A stretch of 64,000 nucleotides of DNA from Argyresthia goedartella (GCA_949825045.1 OX463827.1:4362501-4426500); one strand, 5' to 3'. Numbered from the stretch's first letter, positions 32,410 through 44,030 are shown. Notes: a model not told the origin generated them from the sequence alone. Program-made: numbers and translations.

Positions 32410-32640
32410 AAAATCATATATAAAAAACAGTCGAGACGTACGAAACATTAAGGTAGTATAAAAATATTTTGACCTTAAAATTGATTTTGAACCAAAAATT
32501 AGACCGTAAAAATTAAATTCTCCTATTCTAGAACCTATTTTGTATTTAGTAGAAGCCCGTCTATTACAATACCTACACAGATTGGTTTCTTAAATTCTTA
32601 AGACCATACCAAATTTCAAACGCAAAAAGGCGTGTTTCTT
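32410..32640 (+). repeat. Interspersed repeat, copy 1 (pair with 38240)
   Basis: Shares ordered blocks with 38240-38520: CTAGAACCTAT, TAGAAGCC/CGAAGCC, CACAGAT, GGTTTCYTAAAT and ACCAAATTTCAA. No coding potential; class unknown. Confidence 0.5.
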
Positions 32641-32757
32641 ATGAATTTTGATTAATTATATCTCAGCTACATATATCAGGCACCTGACGTAATTGAAATT
32701 GTTTTAAATTCTACAATTTGTCACACACAAGTTAATACGTACTTGTCCGTGTGCGTG

Positions 32758-33050
32758 TCTCCGTGGTCTAATGAGGTCACGCTTGCTTCTTACACAGGAG
32801 ATGCAGGTTCGAAACCTGACCGTGTACCAATGAGAGAATTAATTTATCTTATGTACATTAACGGACGTTCAGTGTTTCGGATGACACTTTAAGCTGTAGG
32901 TCCCGGCTACTATCGCTACGTAGCAGTGGTCGTGAAACTCCTCCATCAACCTGCACTGAGCCAGCGTGGTGGAGTATGGCTACATCTTACTCGTATCCGG
33001 GTAATCACCTGTGCCCTCCGCTGGGGACACAAATGGCCTCCATTTATTAT
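32758..33050 (+). mobile_element. tRNA-derived SINE (family 2)
   Basis: Head with box A-like GTGGTCTAATGAGG and box B GCAGGTTCGAAACC, CTGACCGTGTACCA after it, and a body with TGGTGGAGTATGGC. It ends in a TTATTATC-type tail. No good tRNA acceptor stem, so a SINE rather than a gene. Confidence 0.65.
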
Positions 33051-33298
33051 CATTATTTATTTATGATTTTGCAAAAGATTGTAATAGGTCACTTTGCCAA
33101 CATGTTAACAATTTTGTAAAATTTGTCAACAGTTACAAATATGTAAGTTTTGTGATAATAGGGCCATGCCCTGCCACTAAGCCTGGATGGGTCAATGGGT
33201 ATTATAAGAGTTTAATCGGTCATAGCCATACCACGTTGAGATTTCATTGTGGCAGATGTGTCTGTTTGTTACTGTAAAGGAAAATTCCTGACAAGTAT

Positions 33299-33750
33299 AA
33301 TAGTAGTTTATGTGACTGCTACATAATGGAGGGCATTCATACTCGAGAGTGGGTTTAGAGAGTTTTAATGCCTAATTATGTACAGTTACATACACTAGTT
33401 TATCTACACACACATCACAAGCTCTCTTTGATGTGTTCAGGAACCGCATGTTTGACCGGCATTGTGGCTCTGCAGTTGTTTAGCTTGTTCTGTAGCACCA
33501 ACTTCGGGCGTCGGCGTTCGAAATTTGAATGTCAGTACCAACTTTACAGACAAACTAGGGGCGGCACGAGGCGGGCGTCGGCGTTCGAAATTTGAATGTC
33601 ATAATGGGTAGAAAAATTACACTTTATGGTCATAATGTGTAATTTTTCAGATAAGAAATGAGTTTTTTTACCAAGTAGTTTAACATTATGCTGATCGTAA
33701 CGTGCGGTTTTTACGCAGTAAAGAGGTTTATGATACGTGTGTAGATAAAA
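33299..33750 (-). mobile_element. Composite MITE family, copy e
   Basis: Small palindromic module (33299-33404, with part of the centre missing), then the large module to GATACGTGTGTAGATAA. Carries the subfamily's internal duplication of the GGGCGTCGGCGTTCGAAATTTG block at 33505-33600. Confidence 0.75.
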
Positions 33751-33764
33751 TAAAATATGACTCA

Positions 33765-33925
33765 AAATGAGGTTACGGGTTCAATTACCTGCTGGGGAGA
33801 AAGAAATAAATAATTCCCCAAGTCTTGGATGTTTTTTAATAATTCACGTTGCTGTTTCTGGTTTCCAAGACACAGGGTACCCTAGTGTGGGGCCAGAAAC
33901 AATTTAAGCGCCTGTATGCACATGT
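33765..33925 (+). mobile_element. SINE family 1 fragment
   Basis: Starts within the head (GTTACGGGTTCAATTACCTG) and follows the family 1 body (AAGTCTTGGATG, CACAGGGTACCCTAGTGTGG, GGCCAGAAACAA). Confidence 0.7.
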
Positions 33926-34445
33926 TTCTAACATCAGATATAATTTCCACAACATCTAAGCGCTTAAAAAATGCGCACGGTGATTTCCGCATATCAGCAT
34001 AACTAACAAACCTTGGCATTCAATAAGTGTAGTTCCCACCGCATATCGATAAACCCTACAGACAAAATTATACGGACACATTGACACCTTACAAACCCCA
34101 GTTAACGAGGGCCCTTTTTTGGGTCCTATGGTGTTGCCAGAGACAGCTTCGCGGAAATACCCATACGATCAATAGACTGACAACAATTAAAATCATTTGA
34201 TACAGATACAAACATAATGAAACATTAGCAGTGCTAGATGAGAACTATTATTTTGTGATATTTGATGTGTGATTGGGTTTCAAAGATCTACCATACATAC
34301 CACTTTGGATTATGAATCAATAAATACAACAACCAGCATTTCCCCGAAAAAATTGCTACTCCTAAAAGGGAAATATTAACCGGCACATCAATAATACTGA
34401 TTTTCACAGCAAATATACTGACTTTTACAGAAAATATCATAATAT
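33926..34445. other. No gene recognised
   Basis: AT-rich, short frames only. Confidence 0.4.
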
Positions 34446-34545
34446 AATGAAGGGTAAAGGGGGTGAGCAAAGCGAAGCCTCCTTTATCCTTCGTATTAGG
34501 TTGAGCATCTAAGAACAACAAAAAATACTTGAAACATAAAAAGTG
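34446..34545 (-). repeat. GC-rich core repeat, copy 2
   Basis: Reverse complement of the 11790-11875 unit: GGGTAAAGGGGGTGAGCAAAGC, GAAGCCTCCTTTATCC, then GGTTGAGCATCTAAGAACAA. Confidence 0.55.
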
Positions 34546-34969
34546 CATTTACTAGCCTTCCTAAAATATAAGGCTCTTTATCAAGGCAACTCGATTAACA
34601 GATGCTTCCTGCTTGGTAGGAAACTATATAACAGATCTTCTGTGCACTGATACTTTGATAATAATTAAAATTAGGACATTTAATGTTACAGCCACCGATC
34701 TAAATATACATTAACTTTAATGCCAATCCCTTAGAAATCGGGAAAATCCTAAAACCTGGCAACTCCAGGTCTAGCGCACGGAATCCTAGGCTTCCTAGAG
34801 CCTACTATAGAGAATCAGGGTTAACCAGTTGCCTTAGTAGGAAAAATCCCACAGTGTAGTTAGTTGTAGTTATTCCGATAGTTACTAGTTTTTTTCAACA
34901 CGTGTGTCACTCTTAGTGATTGTTTGTGCTTAGAGTACAGACCGGGTTAGAGACTGCAGTATTATTTTA
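34546..34969. other. No gene recognised
   Basis: Nothing supportable beyond short AT-rich frames. Confidence 0.4.
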
Positions 34970-35440
34970 AAAAATACGTTTATTTATTTATTTGGTTTAC
35001 AAAACAGATAACAATCACAAAATTACTTTATTACAGCATGCACAGAATATGGTTCCAGACTACTCTCCAAAGGACATATGGGAGGCGGAACACAATTAAT
35101 CAACATTAAAATGCTAGATATTTTATAATAAAAATGTCAGTAACGTGCATCAAATCAAGGTATCACATAATATACAATAATTATAATTCAGATAAAAATA
35201 AAGATAAAATAAAAAAAATATAATTTAATTAAATTTAGTTTAGATTAAACATTAACAATGACGGCACGTCTTTTGGACCAGACTGTGCCAGAAAGAGGGC
35301 ATACGGTGAGGTGTGGGTTTTAACTTTGGTTAAAAATCTAAATGACAGTGATAAAGGGCAAGCCCTGCAACGTTCCATATATTGTAAGTTTTTCATAATT
35401 TTGGACTCAGTAGTTTTGGAGATAATGGGGGATTGAGTCT
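34970..35440 (-). mobile_element. Probable LINE 3' end
   Basis: Begins TTTATTTATTTATTTGG on the plus strand, the complement of an AATAAA-type tail. 35275-35400 on the minus strand reads LERCRACPLSLSFRFLTKVKT, which could be a pol C-terminus, but I do not recognise the family. Confidence 0.35.
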
Positions 35441-35448
35441 AATTTTTA

Positions 35449-35660
35449 GGGTTCCGTACCCGAAGGGTGCCAAATGGGACCCTATTACTAAGCCTCCGCT
35501 GTCCGTCTGTCCGTCCGTCTGTCCGTCTGTCACCAGACTGTATCTCATGAACCGTGATAGTTAGACAGATGAAATTTTCATAGATGATGTATTTATGTTG
35601 CCGCTATAACAAAAAATACTAAAAAAACAGACTAAAAAATATATAAAAGGTTTGGGAGCC
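35449..35660 (+). repeat. Interspersed 'gggttccg' repeat, copy 2
   Basis: GGGTTCCGTACCCGAAGGGTGCC, CTATTACTAAGCCTCCGC, a (GTCCGTCT)n stretch, CTGTATCTCATGAACCGTGA and ATGAAATTTTCATAGATGATG. Better preserved than copy 1. Confidence 0.7.
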
Positions 35661-36139
35661 CAAACAACAATACCAACATATGAATGCACCTGATTACGTG
35701 CATGCAGTGTGAAAGTAGCTGCGCCAATAACTTTGTAAACAACATTTTGCTATGTAAAATCCAAAGTATTCACTCAACACCATCCCTACCATTGTACGGT
35801 GGTACGGACCCCTTCGTGCGCGAGTATGACTCACACTTGACCGGTTCCTTGCATTTTTTTGATCATAACTTTATGACTTATTACGGTTTGTACTCTTGAT
35901 AAATACAATCCCATCAGACCAGTGAATAACTACCAGGTGAGCTTATTTACCAAGAAGCCATGCTATGCCAGAGTGCCATGAAAGGTATCATACGCAGAGA
36001 ACGTTAACTAGTACAAATAAAGCGCATAGGAATCACCTAAAAAATAAACAGAAAATACAGTTACCAAATAAAGTCTTACTACCTATTACACTTCAAACTT
36101 AATACATACATACAAAAACGTTTACAAAAGAGAGTACAT
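35661..36139. other. No gene recognised
   Basis: Only a 71-codon frame at 35684-35899 with no recognisable domain. Confidence 0.4.
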
Positions 36140-36520
36140 GAACTTCATGTAAACTTCATGTATCTCTTGCATTTCCATACACTACAGCACAATTTCTTTG
36201 AGCAAAGCCGAAGTTCAATAGTGGTCCGTTTTTGCCGCAGCACGGACCTTGGCTTGTCCTCTATGGACTTGATATTACTGTCCGCAGCCCAGTTGAAGCC
36301 TGGGTGGCACAACCAGCTCAGCCAATTAAGACGTTGTGGATTGATGCAGGCTTTTTTTGCGGTGATTTCTTTGAACGCAGCGAAACCTATTTTTTTGCGT
36401 TGGCAGTGTTTTTTGTGCTGGTCTATCAATAGTGTGGACTTCTTCTCACGGGTATTGATATAAGGATTTTTGAAATGCTCAAAAAGAAGGAAACATGTTG
36501 ATAAATGAGCGATCAATAAA
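36140..36520. other. Unrecognised segment with long overlapping frames
   Basis: GC-richer than its flanks and open on both strands: 123 codons minus (36145-36516) and 101 codons plus (36158-36463). The minus product is basic and Cys/Trp-containing (KKHCQRKKIGFAAFKE, RLNWLSWLCHPGFNW), without a known motif. Could be a decayed element gene, an exon, or chance. I do not choose a strand. Confidence 0.3.
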
Positions 36521-37023
36521 GTGTCTAGTAATAATTACGACAGCAGTAAGAATATCTCCCTCGTAGACGTACGTAAAGTACTTTACTATAGAATAGTAAC
36601 CTGTTTATTGTTACAGAAAGCATCTTTACTAGACGAATGATTGTAGATTGTTAACCAAGGGTGGGAAGGGACCCACTTCACAGGAGATATCTATGGTTAG
36701 TTAGTATAAAGTTCGAGGGTGAAATGGGTCACTTTCACCCGAGTTAAACACTCTACTTTTCATTTCGACTTTGAGGAAATCATTTTCCGAAAGGGACTTG
36801 ACATTTTTAGCAGATCTCCAGTTCATGAAATGGTTGTATGTCATAAGATATCTCTCCTTAGAGCACTGCGGTAATAGATTGTTAACAATAGCTTTTGCCT
36901 GTTAATATATATTATATGGGGAATATCCATGTCACTGGAATCACTTTCCGAAACATTTTGAACCAAAAAAGACACGGTATTTATATTTAATCTCGTGTTC
37001 CCACTTTTTCTATTACAAATTGT
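36521..37023. other. No gene recognised
   Basis: AT-rich; short frames only. Confidence 0.4.
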
Positions 37024-37110
37024 CATGTTTGTATCTGGTTCCCCCGACACAGGGTATCCTAGTGTGGGGCCAGAAGCAATGTATGTGTATATGTGTAAAT
37101 GTAAATGTTT
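37024..37110 (+). mobile_element. SINE family 1, 3' part only
   Basis: CTGGTTCCCCCGACACAGGG, TATCCTAGTGTGGGGCC, AGAAGCAATGTATGTG. Confidence 0.65.
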
Positions 37111-37754
37111 AATGTACCCAAAATTAATTTACAAATAACATGTATTGTAATTTGTCATGATAAACTTCGACTAATTTACACTACGGAATATTTATCTTAT
37201 TGTAATATTTATTAATTAAAATGGGTAGGAGATAAAATAAAATAGGCTCGATTATTTGAAATTATAATAGCACAGATACTGCGATCGAGTTAAAAATCGA
37301 TAGCAGTAACTGTGACACTGAAAAAATCGTAAACAGCCGAAAAACATCGAATTATAACAAGATGCCCGTTGGCTGTTTGCGATTTTGCATGTGTCCGCGG
37401 GATTCAAAATAAAACAGCTATTTTGTCTCCCTCAGTGAGCAAAATGCAACTTTGCACACTGTTTACTCGCAGCAAAAGCCTCTTGTTCGAGCTGCTGAGG
37501 TGAAAAAGCAATTTTCCACGGCTATCTACCCATGAAAATTAAACTATCCGAACAGGAGAGGTGAAAAAAAATTGTCCAACACCTAAGGCTATCCGGAATA
37601 TTGTGTTTTATGGATTTTATATAATACATGCTCAGTAAGTAGTATTAACTCCTGTGTAAAGAGGCTGTTTAAGATGGCGTTTGCAACACAATGCATTGTT
37701 TATTGAAAACCTTCCATTTTCAAATCACGTCGCCACACTATGGTTGAACTGTAA
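37111..37754. other. No gene recognised
   Basis: AT-rich with several ATCGATA-type words; no coding signal. Confidence 0.4.
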
Positions 37755-38190
37755 TAGTATTTTATGTGACTTATACATAATGGAGGGCATTACAACTCGA
37801 GTGTGGGTTTATGAAACGAGTCGCAGGCGAGTTTCATAATAATATCACGCGAGAGTTTTCATGCCTAATTTTGTACAGTTACATACACTAGTTTATCTAC
37901 ACACATATCATAAGCTCTCTTGGATGTGTTTAGGAACAGCATGTTCGACCGGCATAGTGGCATTGATCATTGCTCTGTACTTGTTTAGCTATTTCAGTAG
38001 TACCAAGTTCACAGACAAACTAGGGGCGGCACGCAGGCGTCAGCGTTCAAAATTTGAATGTCGTAATATGTCGAAAAATTGTTACATTATGGTCATAATT
38101 TATCAATATTCAGATAACAAATGAGGTTTTACCAAGTAGTATATCATTATGACGCATTAAAGAGGGTTTATGAGACGTGTGAACATAAAG
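37755..38190 (-). mobile_element. Composite MITE family, copy f
   Basis: Small palindromic module 37755-37895 (GAAACGAGTCGCAGGCGAG at the centre), then the large module to about 38190 (GAGACGTGTGAACATAAA). Single, not duplicated, GGCGTCAGCGTTC block. Confidence 0.75.
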
Positions 38191-38239
38191 ATCATTAATC
38201 AACTATGAAATATCAAAGATCAGCCGTTCTACGATAAGT

Positions 38240-38520
38240 CAGAAATAAACATCTTTCGAGTAGTAACAAAAAATTGGTGTAAAAAAATATATTACCTTGA
38301 AATTTATTTTAAAATAAAGTAGACCAAGAAATGGATTTTGCGCATCCTAGAACCTATGAAAATAGGTATAACTCAAGATTTTGTGTTCTGTCGAAGCCTA
38401 TATATAAAAATTACTAACACAGATGGCGAATTTATAGCAACCAGACCAATAGATATCACGCACAAAAAGGGTGCGGTGGTTTCCTAAATCCCTAATGCCT
38501 AAGACAGTACCAAATTTCAA
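38240..38520 (+). repeat. Interspersed repeat, copy 2 (pair with 32410)
   Basis: Same ordered blocks as copy 1, with about 50 bp extra between the CACAGAT and GGTTTC blocks. Also follows a composite MITE copy. Confidence 0.5.
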
Positions 38521-38589
38521 TGATATCGTTTATTCGTATATTTTATTGCAAATGAAAATTCATATTCCAAGCACATAAAAAATAATTTT

Positions 38590-38670
38590 TCAAAGGCAAG
38601 CTTATCTCTTACAAGAGATTTCTTCCAACAACCAAAGATGAAAAGGATAAATTAAGAATTGTGACACAAA
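38590..38670 (-). mobile_element. LINE 3'-end fragment with conserved stem-loop
   Basis: Minus strand TTGGAAGAAATCTCTTGTAAG then AGATAAGCTTGCC. Confidence 0.6.
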
Positions 38671-39394
38671 GTGCACGATTCTTATGAATACCCTCTCACC
38701 TAAATTTTTTCCATAGTATATATCTTATCGTTAGGTTGTCCATATTTGCTCATTGGGTCACACTCTTATGGGTCACACTCGGGGGTCTACGTTGAATATA
38801 TTACACAGTAGACACCTGTTTCTTACGAAACGGCTTGATTATAAGGTTCTAATAATACCTATTTGTATTGAATACCAAAAAAGCTGATGTCACCTTCAGA
38901 CTATTGTTTTTTTATCAGAACTGTTCATGCCCCATTTTTTGTAATGGTCTATAATTAATCTGCCTAAAGCCGTGTAAATAAAATAAATTTACCTCATTTT
39001 CTCAACCTGCATCGACCCACTGCTGAGCACAGGCTTCTTCTCTGTAGCGCCATTACCCACGGTCTTGTGATAATTATCCTAAATCAATCACATCCAGATA
39101 CGTCCCTTCGACTAGATGATATTATCAGACCATCAGGCAGGTGGGCTGCCTACTGGCTGTGTCGCTCCCATTAGCCACCACTCTGTGCTTTGGCCCATCA
39201 TCCCATCTAGCCAAGTTTCCCACCCACCTTCACCTTAGTCTCGCTTGGTATCCGCTTGCCTATGATGTACCCTCTTAGTAAATATAGTAGTTGTCATATT
39301 TTAAGGGGTTATTAAGGATTTTATACAACTGAACCAATTTTAACACAACATATCTAAGAACTATCTAAATCAAGTCTCCATCTTCAAACATTCA
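38671..39394. other. No gene recognised
   Basis: Includes a duplicated TGGGTCACACTC at 38755-38785 and a C-rich stretch around 39000-39250 with CCACTGCTGAGCACAGGC, a phrase I associate with lepidopteran repeats. No coding call. Confidence 0.35.
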
Positions 39395-40215
39395 CATCTA
39401 ACATTCTTGATTCCGGTGATAACCGGTTTTGTGAAGCTAGAGACTCCACTTCAGAAGCCTTAAGAACCGAGAGAGGTGTACAACCAGGCTGCATATTGTC
39501 ACCCAAATTATTCAACTTGTACGGTGAATCAATAATGAGGAGAGCGCTGGAGGACTGGAGCAGCAGATTGACAGTGGGCGGGGAAAAGCTTACGAACCTC
39601 AGATATGCAGATGATACGTCAGCACTTGCGTCCAGCGAAGAAGAAACCGACCGAGCCGTCAAGTGCCCTCGATGGATATGGAAAGGTACATGAGTTTGTG
39701 TATCTGAGTTCGATGCTGAGTAGCGATGGCAGCTGTTCTAGAGAGCTGAGGCGACGTATTGGCGGGCCAAAAGCGCGATGACCAACCTGGAGAAGATCTG
39801 GAATAACAGGAATATTTACCATATAACGCAAGTTCCACTTCTCCGGACTCTGGTTTTCTCGATCTTCATGTACGGTGCAGAAACCTGTTGCCTGAAGAGC
39901 CGTGAAGACTGACTCAGAATTCCGTGGATAACCATGAGAACTAACGTGTCCATTCTGAGTGAACTGAAGATCACGAAACAGCTTTCGATAATTTGCCGGG
40001 AAAGTACCCTATTCGGTAACGTTTTGCGCTCACCTAGGCACAGAAGTTCATCACAATGGGTCAAATGCAAGGCAAATGTGCCGCCATAGGATGTGCTCCA
40101 ACTAGATGGTCCGACCAGATAGAGAGGCGACAGGGGTTACTCTAGACATCGCGTGCCATACTACGCAGAACCGTCAGCAATGCAGCACGATCCTCAGCAT
40201 TGAAGGACCGATAAA
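39395..40215 (+). pseudogene. RTE-like LINE RT C-terminal remnant
   Basis: Plus strand: TERGVQPGCILSPKLFNLYG, ESIMRRALEDW, then LRYADDTSALASSEEETDRAV, the palm with YADD active site in RTE-type context. After a deletion and frame change: VYLSSMLSSDGSCSRELRRRI, and the thumb continues with stops to about 40215. Upstream RT and endonuclease are missing. A second fragment of similar type is at 44080-44215. Confidence 0.75.
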
Positions 40216-40499
40216 GAAGAAAGAAGAGACTAACTTCAAAAAGTCGTCCACCCCCTTAACTACTTTTCTTTGTTAAGCTGATAACTTTCAAAAACCTGAA
40301 CCAATTTTATCACAACATATTTAAGAACCATCGCAGTATAGTCTATTACCAACTCTAGGAAACCGCACAGACACACCGCCACACCTACACAACGATCGGC
40401 AGGCGCTTCAAACTTAAACTTATTCGATTATAAATCGATTGATTAGGATGCTAATCAGTAAAAATTTGTTTAATTTACTAAATAATTACAAGTACTGAC

Positions 40500-40945
40500 T
40501 AAGTGTGGAAGAGCGGAGCTTCCTGGTACAGGTATTAATGTACTTTACAGGAAGTTCTAGCCCTATGTGTAAACCTTTTTATAGAAATGAAGCCATCAGA
40601 CAGTCCGTTCATTTACATTTTTAAAAGTCGTTTGAAAGAACACTATCTTTCATGCTTATTATTGGTATGTATTTGTATGTGATATATTTATAAATATCAT
40701 TATTTTTAGTAACAAGTAGATATTGGTAAGTAGTTTATTATTTTTATTAACATAAGTATTTAATGTTGTGTATATTGGTCTGTCTGTAGTTTCTTTTGTC
40801 CTGTCTATTCTAGCTTTGCTGGAAGAAATATCTTGTTAGTTATAAGCTCGCCTTTGTACATGTTATTTTTTTATATATTTTTGTATTCACTGTTTTTGTG
40901 CAATAAAGTATATTGCTTGATAATACATACATACATTACCCCGGG
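40500..40945 (+). mobile_element. LINE 3' end with conserved stem-loop and (ACAT)n tail
   Basis: 40590-40650 encodes an end like RNEAIRQSVHLHF-LKSRLKEH. The 3' UTR carries GGAAGAAATATC, loop, TTATAAGCTCGCC (40820-40852), a TTTTTGTGCAATAAAG signal, and an ACAT tandem tail (40922-40936). This copy shows that the stem-loop module belongs to a LINE 3' end. Confidence 0.65.
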
Positions 40946-41443
40946 GCGGGCGGTCATTCCATGTGTATTGAGAACTGAAAGTTAAGTTGCTCTGATCACA
41001 ATTCCATATGGCATTTGAGTTAACTTTTACCTGAGCAAAGTTAATTTGGTCAAACTTAAAAGCACAAACCACAGAGAGAAGGTTAAAAAGACGAAAATTT
41101 TCACGCGTCCTAACATGCAATTTGGTTTTATACCCCTAATTTAATATGAGCATGTTATCAGCTTAAAGTTATTACCGCTAACTAGTTAATGGGTGATGCG
41201 TAGAATTTATTCGTTGGCTTTGAGTCATGTGAGGAACTGAAGCGTATTACAGATAACAAAACATAAAACATAAAAATAAAGCATCACATAGGATAACAAC
41301 TTTTTCCATACGGCATGTGGCCTTTATTCAGGTCAACGATATGCCTATCAAAATCTCGGAGAGGCTTTGCTTCCTCCTGAACTGATGATCAAATAAAGTG
41401 CCGGTTAAATTTTGTACTGGTATGCATTTCCCGAAAGATATAT
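40946..41443. other. No gene recognised
   Basis: Short frames only. Confidence 0.4.
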
Positions 41444-41813
41444 ATGTCACCGTAAGATAGTCAAAACCGTTACTTGATAAACTAACGCCTAGGTTGATGA
41501 AATATTCATAGATACTAAACCAGACCGACAGGGTTATAAATTTACGTTTCTTTCGTTCTTACATGTTAACCTAACACAAAGACTATTTGGGGGCTTCGCT
41601 GCGCTCGCCCCGTTTAGGTGTTTGCCCAGGTATTTCGTTTGCAATTCAAGTTTAAACCAGTTTACTATTTAACGGTTTTAACCGTTAGTTGATCAACTAA
41701 CGCGTCATAAAGTAGGCAGTACGCTACAGATAGTATCTGTCGATAGTTGACCAACTAACGTGAAAAAAATGTTAGTTTATCAACTAACGGTTTTGACTAT
41801 CTTACGGTGACAT
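41444..41813. mobile_element. MITE with ATGTCACCGTAAGATAG ends, copy 2
   Basis: Left ATGTCACCGTAAGATAGTCA and right TGACTATCTTACGGTGACAT are a near-perfect 20-bp inversion, extended by AAAACCGTTA...TAACGGTTTT. Interior contains the GC-rich core (GGGGGCTTCGCTGCGCTC, about 41588) and matches copy 1 (13361-13752) in reverse. Flanks TATA/ATAC suggest a TA duplication. Confidence 0.85.
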
Positions 41814-42207
41814 ATACACTGACAGCGTGATTTTGAGTTGCCTTCAAATTTTAAGTTGTCTGTTGAGCATCCGCGCGTCGTCTGCGCTTTTAATCTCAAC
41901 CCTTTTGCCTTACACTGCGCCTCTAGTCGTGAACATTGAATAATTTACGATCATAAACCAGACGGTGGGACGCCGAAGCAATGTTTTTATGATTTAAAAT
42001 TATGACCGAACCATTTGTCATTGCAGAAAAAGTGCAACCGCGTTCATATGACTCAATTCTGTGCATTTGTAGTAATATCGTAATATCATAATAAATCTTC
42101 TGTAATTACATCTGAAAGGATGATGGGCCAATGAAGGTGATATCGTTATGCTGTCGATTTGTGTAGGTAGGTAGGTACTGAGGCCTATTTTGAGTACACA
42201 AAAATTT
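41814..42207. other. No gene recognised
   Basis: Nothing supportable. Confidence 0.4.
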
Positions 42208-42690
42208 TTTTATCTATACACGTATCATAAACCCTCTTTACTGCGTCCAAAAACTGCACGTTATGACCAGCTACTGATATACTACTTGGTAAAAACTAAT
42301 TTCTTATCTGAATATTGATACATTATGACTATGATGTATCAATATTTTGACATATTATGACATACAAATTTTGAACGCCGCCGCCCGCCTGTGTGCCGCC
42401 CCTAGTTTGTCTGTGAAGTTTGTACTACTGAACAACCTAACAAGTGCAAAGCAATGATCAATGCCACAAACTACTATTATTTATTTATGTGACTGATACA
42501 TAACGAAGGGCATTAAAACTCGAGTGTGGCTTTATGAAACGAGCCAAAGGCGAGTTTTCATAATAATATCACGTGAGAGTTTTAATGCTTAATTATGTAA
42601 AGTTACATACACTAGTTTATCTACACACATATCATATGCTCTCTTTGATGTGTTCAGTAAACCGCATGTTCGACCGGCATAGTGATAGCC
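42208..42690. mobile_element. Composite MITE family, copy g (two inverted partial copies)
   Basis: 42208-42470 is a plus-oriented large module cut after AGCAATGATCAATGCCACA; 42471-42690 is minus-oriented, with the full small module (centre GAAACGAGCCAAAGGCGAG) and the first part of a large module. The two halves meet head to head. Confidence 0.7.
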
Positions 42691-43379
42691 GAATTTCTGC
42701 CTCCCCTTTGAACGTGATACTGATGGAAAAAAAATGTTTGTAGGTGGTTAAAGTAATATTATCCGCTACAATTAATTTGGTAGTCATAGTAGAAATCACC
42801 GGTGTAGAATCTTTAGTTTTGTGGACCTCATTAGCAAATATTTTAGTTGACTTGCTAGCTAAATATTATCAACGCTACCAGAATCAGACCCAGTGGTTTA
42901 CGTCAGTGAAATATCATTTGAAGTTCTTGTGCACGAGTTTTTTGCGAACAAATTTTTGCTACTGTTGATAGCAATCGTCTGAAAAGTTTTGCTTGGAACG
43001 TATTGATTGGCAGTGTGAGTCATTGCCTAAATTAGCTGCCTTTTTTGTTCATATTTTTTGTACAGTATCTGGTTAATGTTGTGGAAATAAACACATTACC
43101 AACTAAACTACATATATAGACAACCTGAAGAAATAATTTGGAGTTATGGCCCTATGGTATCATCAGGTCGAGGTGATCTCTTTGGTTGCGGTTGGACTGA
43201 GAGGATTGGTGTTATAAATAATGTAACAGCAAGGAGTAGTCATATTTTTGGGGGGTTGTTAGGGACATTATTCTGAACAACTTTCACGTGTAACTGATTC
43301 GAGTAGAGCAACTTTATTTTAAACTTCTTCATAAATTTTGGTCCGGGCGGTCAGCTGATTCGTATGGAGAATTGAAATA
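42691..43379. other. No gene recognised
   Basis: A 74-codon frame at 42744-42968 shows no domain. Confidence 0.4.
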
Positions 43380-43610
43380 CACTGACGAGCAATGAAAAAG
43401 GTCCACCCACAAAGTGCCGGGATAAATGGCCCCAATTTTTTAAAACTTTTAATTTAAAATTTGAACATAATATTTACGTTGTTAATAGGTAATATTCTGA
43501 TGCGCTGTTAATTGTACTTCAGTACTGCAGATGGCGTCATTAAGCTAGCCTTTCCCATTTAGGAGTAATTTGGTGCTATGTCCCTGGAACTTTTTCCTTG
43601 CTCGTCAATG
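43380..43610. mobile_element. Tc1/mariner-type MITE (231 bp)
   Basis: Left end CACTGACGAGCAATGAAAAA, right end complement CATTGACGAGCAAGGAAAAA, about 22 of 26 terminal bases matching; TA duplications at 43378-43379 and 43611-43612. No ORF. The ends differ from those of the maT element at 12043, so a different transposase would be needed. Confidence 0.85.
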
Positions 43611-43809
43611 TATAAAGTTGATCCAATCAAATCGATTTCTTAGAGAGAGTTGCTCAGAATAATGGCTCTTACAATCTCTTAAAATATGACTGCAGCTTTC
43701 TGTTACACCCTGTACACAAGTAGGACTATGTCCACTGGGTCGATGTTGACTGAACATGATTGATTACATAATTGATTGATTTTGGTGTTGTTTATATTGG
43801 GAACAATAT

Positions 43810-44030
43810 TTTCTGTCACCAGAATTTAGATTCGTCACTAAACTGCTATACCCTAATTATTATATCTCTTCGTAGGATATATATTGGGTATCAAATTAAT
43901 ATAAAAAAATATGTTCGGATAATAGGTTTCTCCTCTAAAAAGTAGATCAATGAGTAGAGCAGATCTGTCATGAAATTAATAGATTGGGTACCAAAATAGT
44001 ATATCTGTCACCAAAATATCTACTGAATTG
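43810..44030 (+). repeat. Degenerate tandem repeat of about 20 bp (GTCACC units)
   Basis: Motif GTCACCAAAAT or close variants at 43814, 43833, 43887, 43967, 43987 and 44007, at spacings that are mostly near multiples of 20. Best units: CTGTCACCAGAATTTAGAT, TTGGGTACCAAAATAGTAT, CTGTCACCAAAATATCTAC. Confidence 0.6.
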
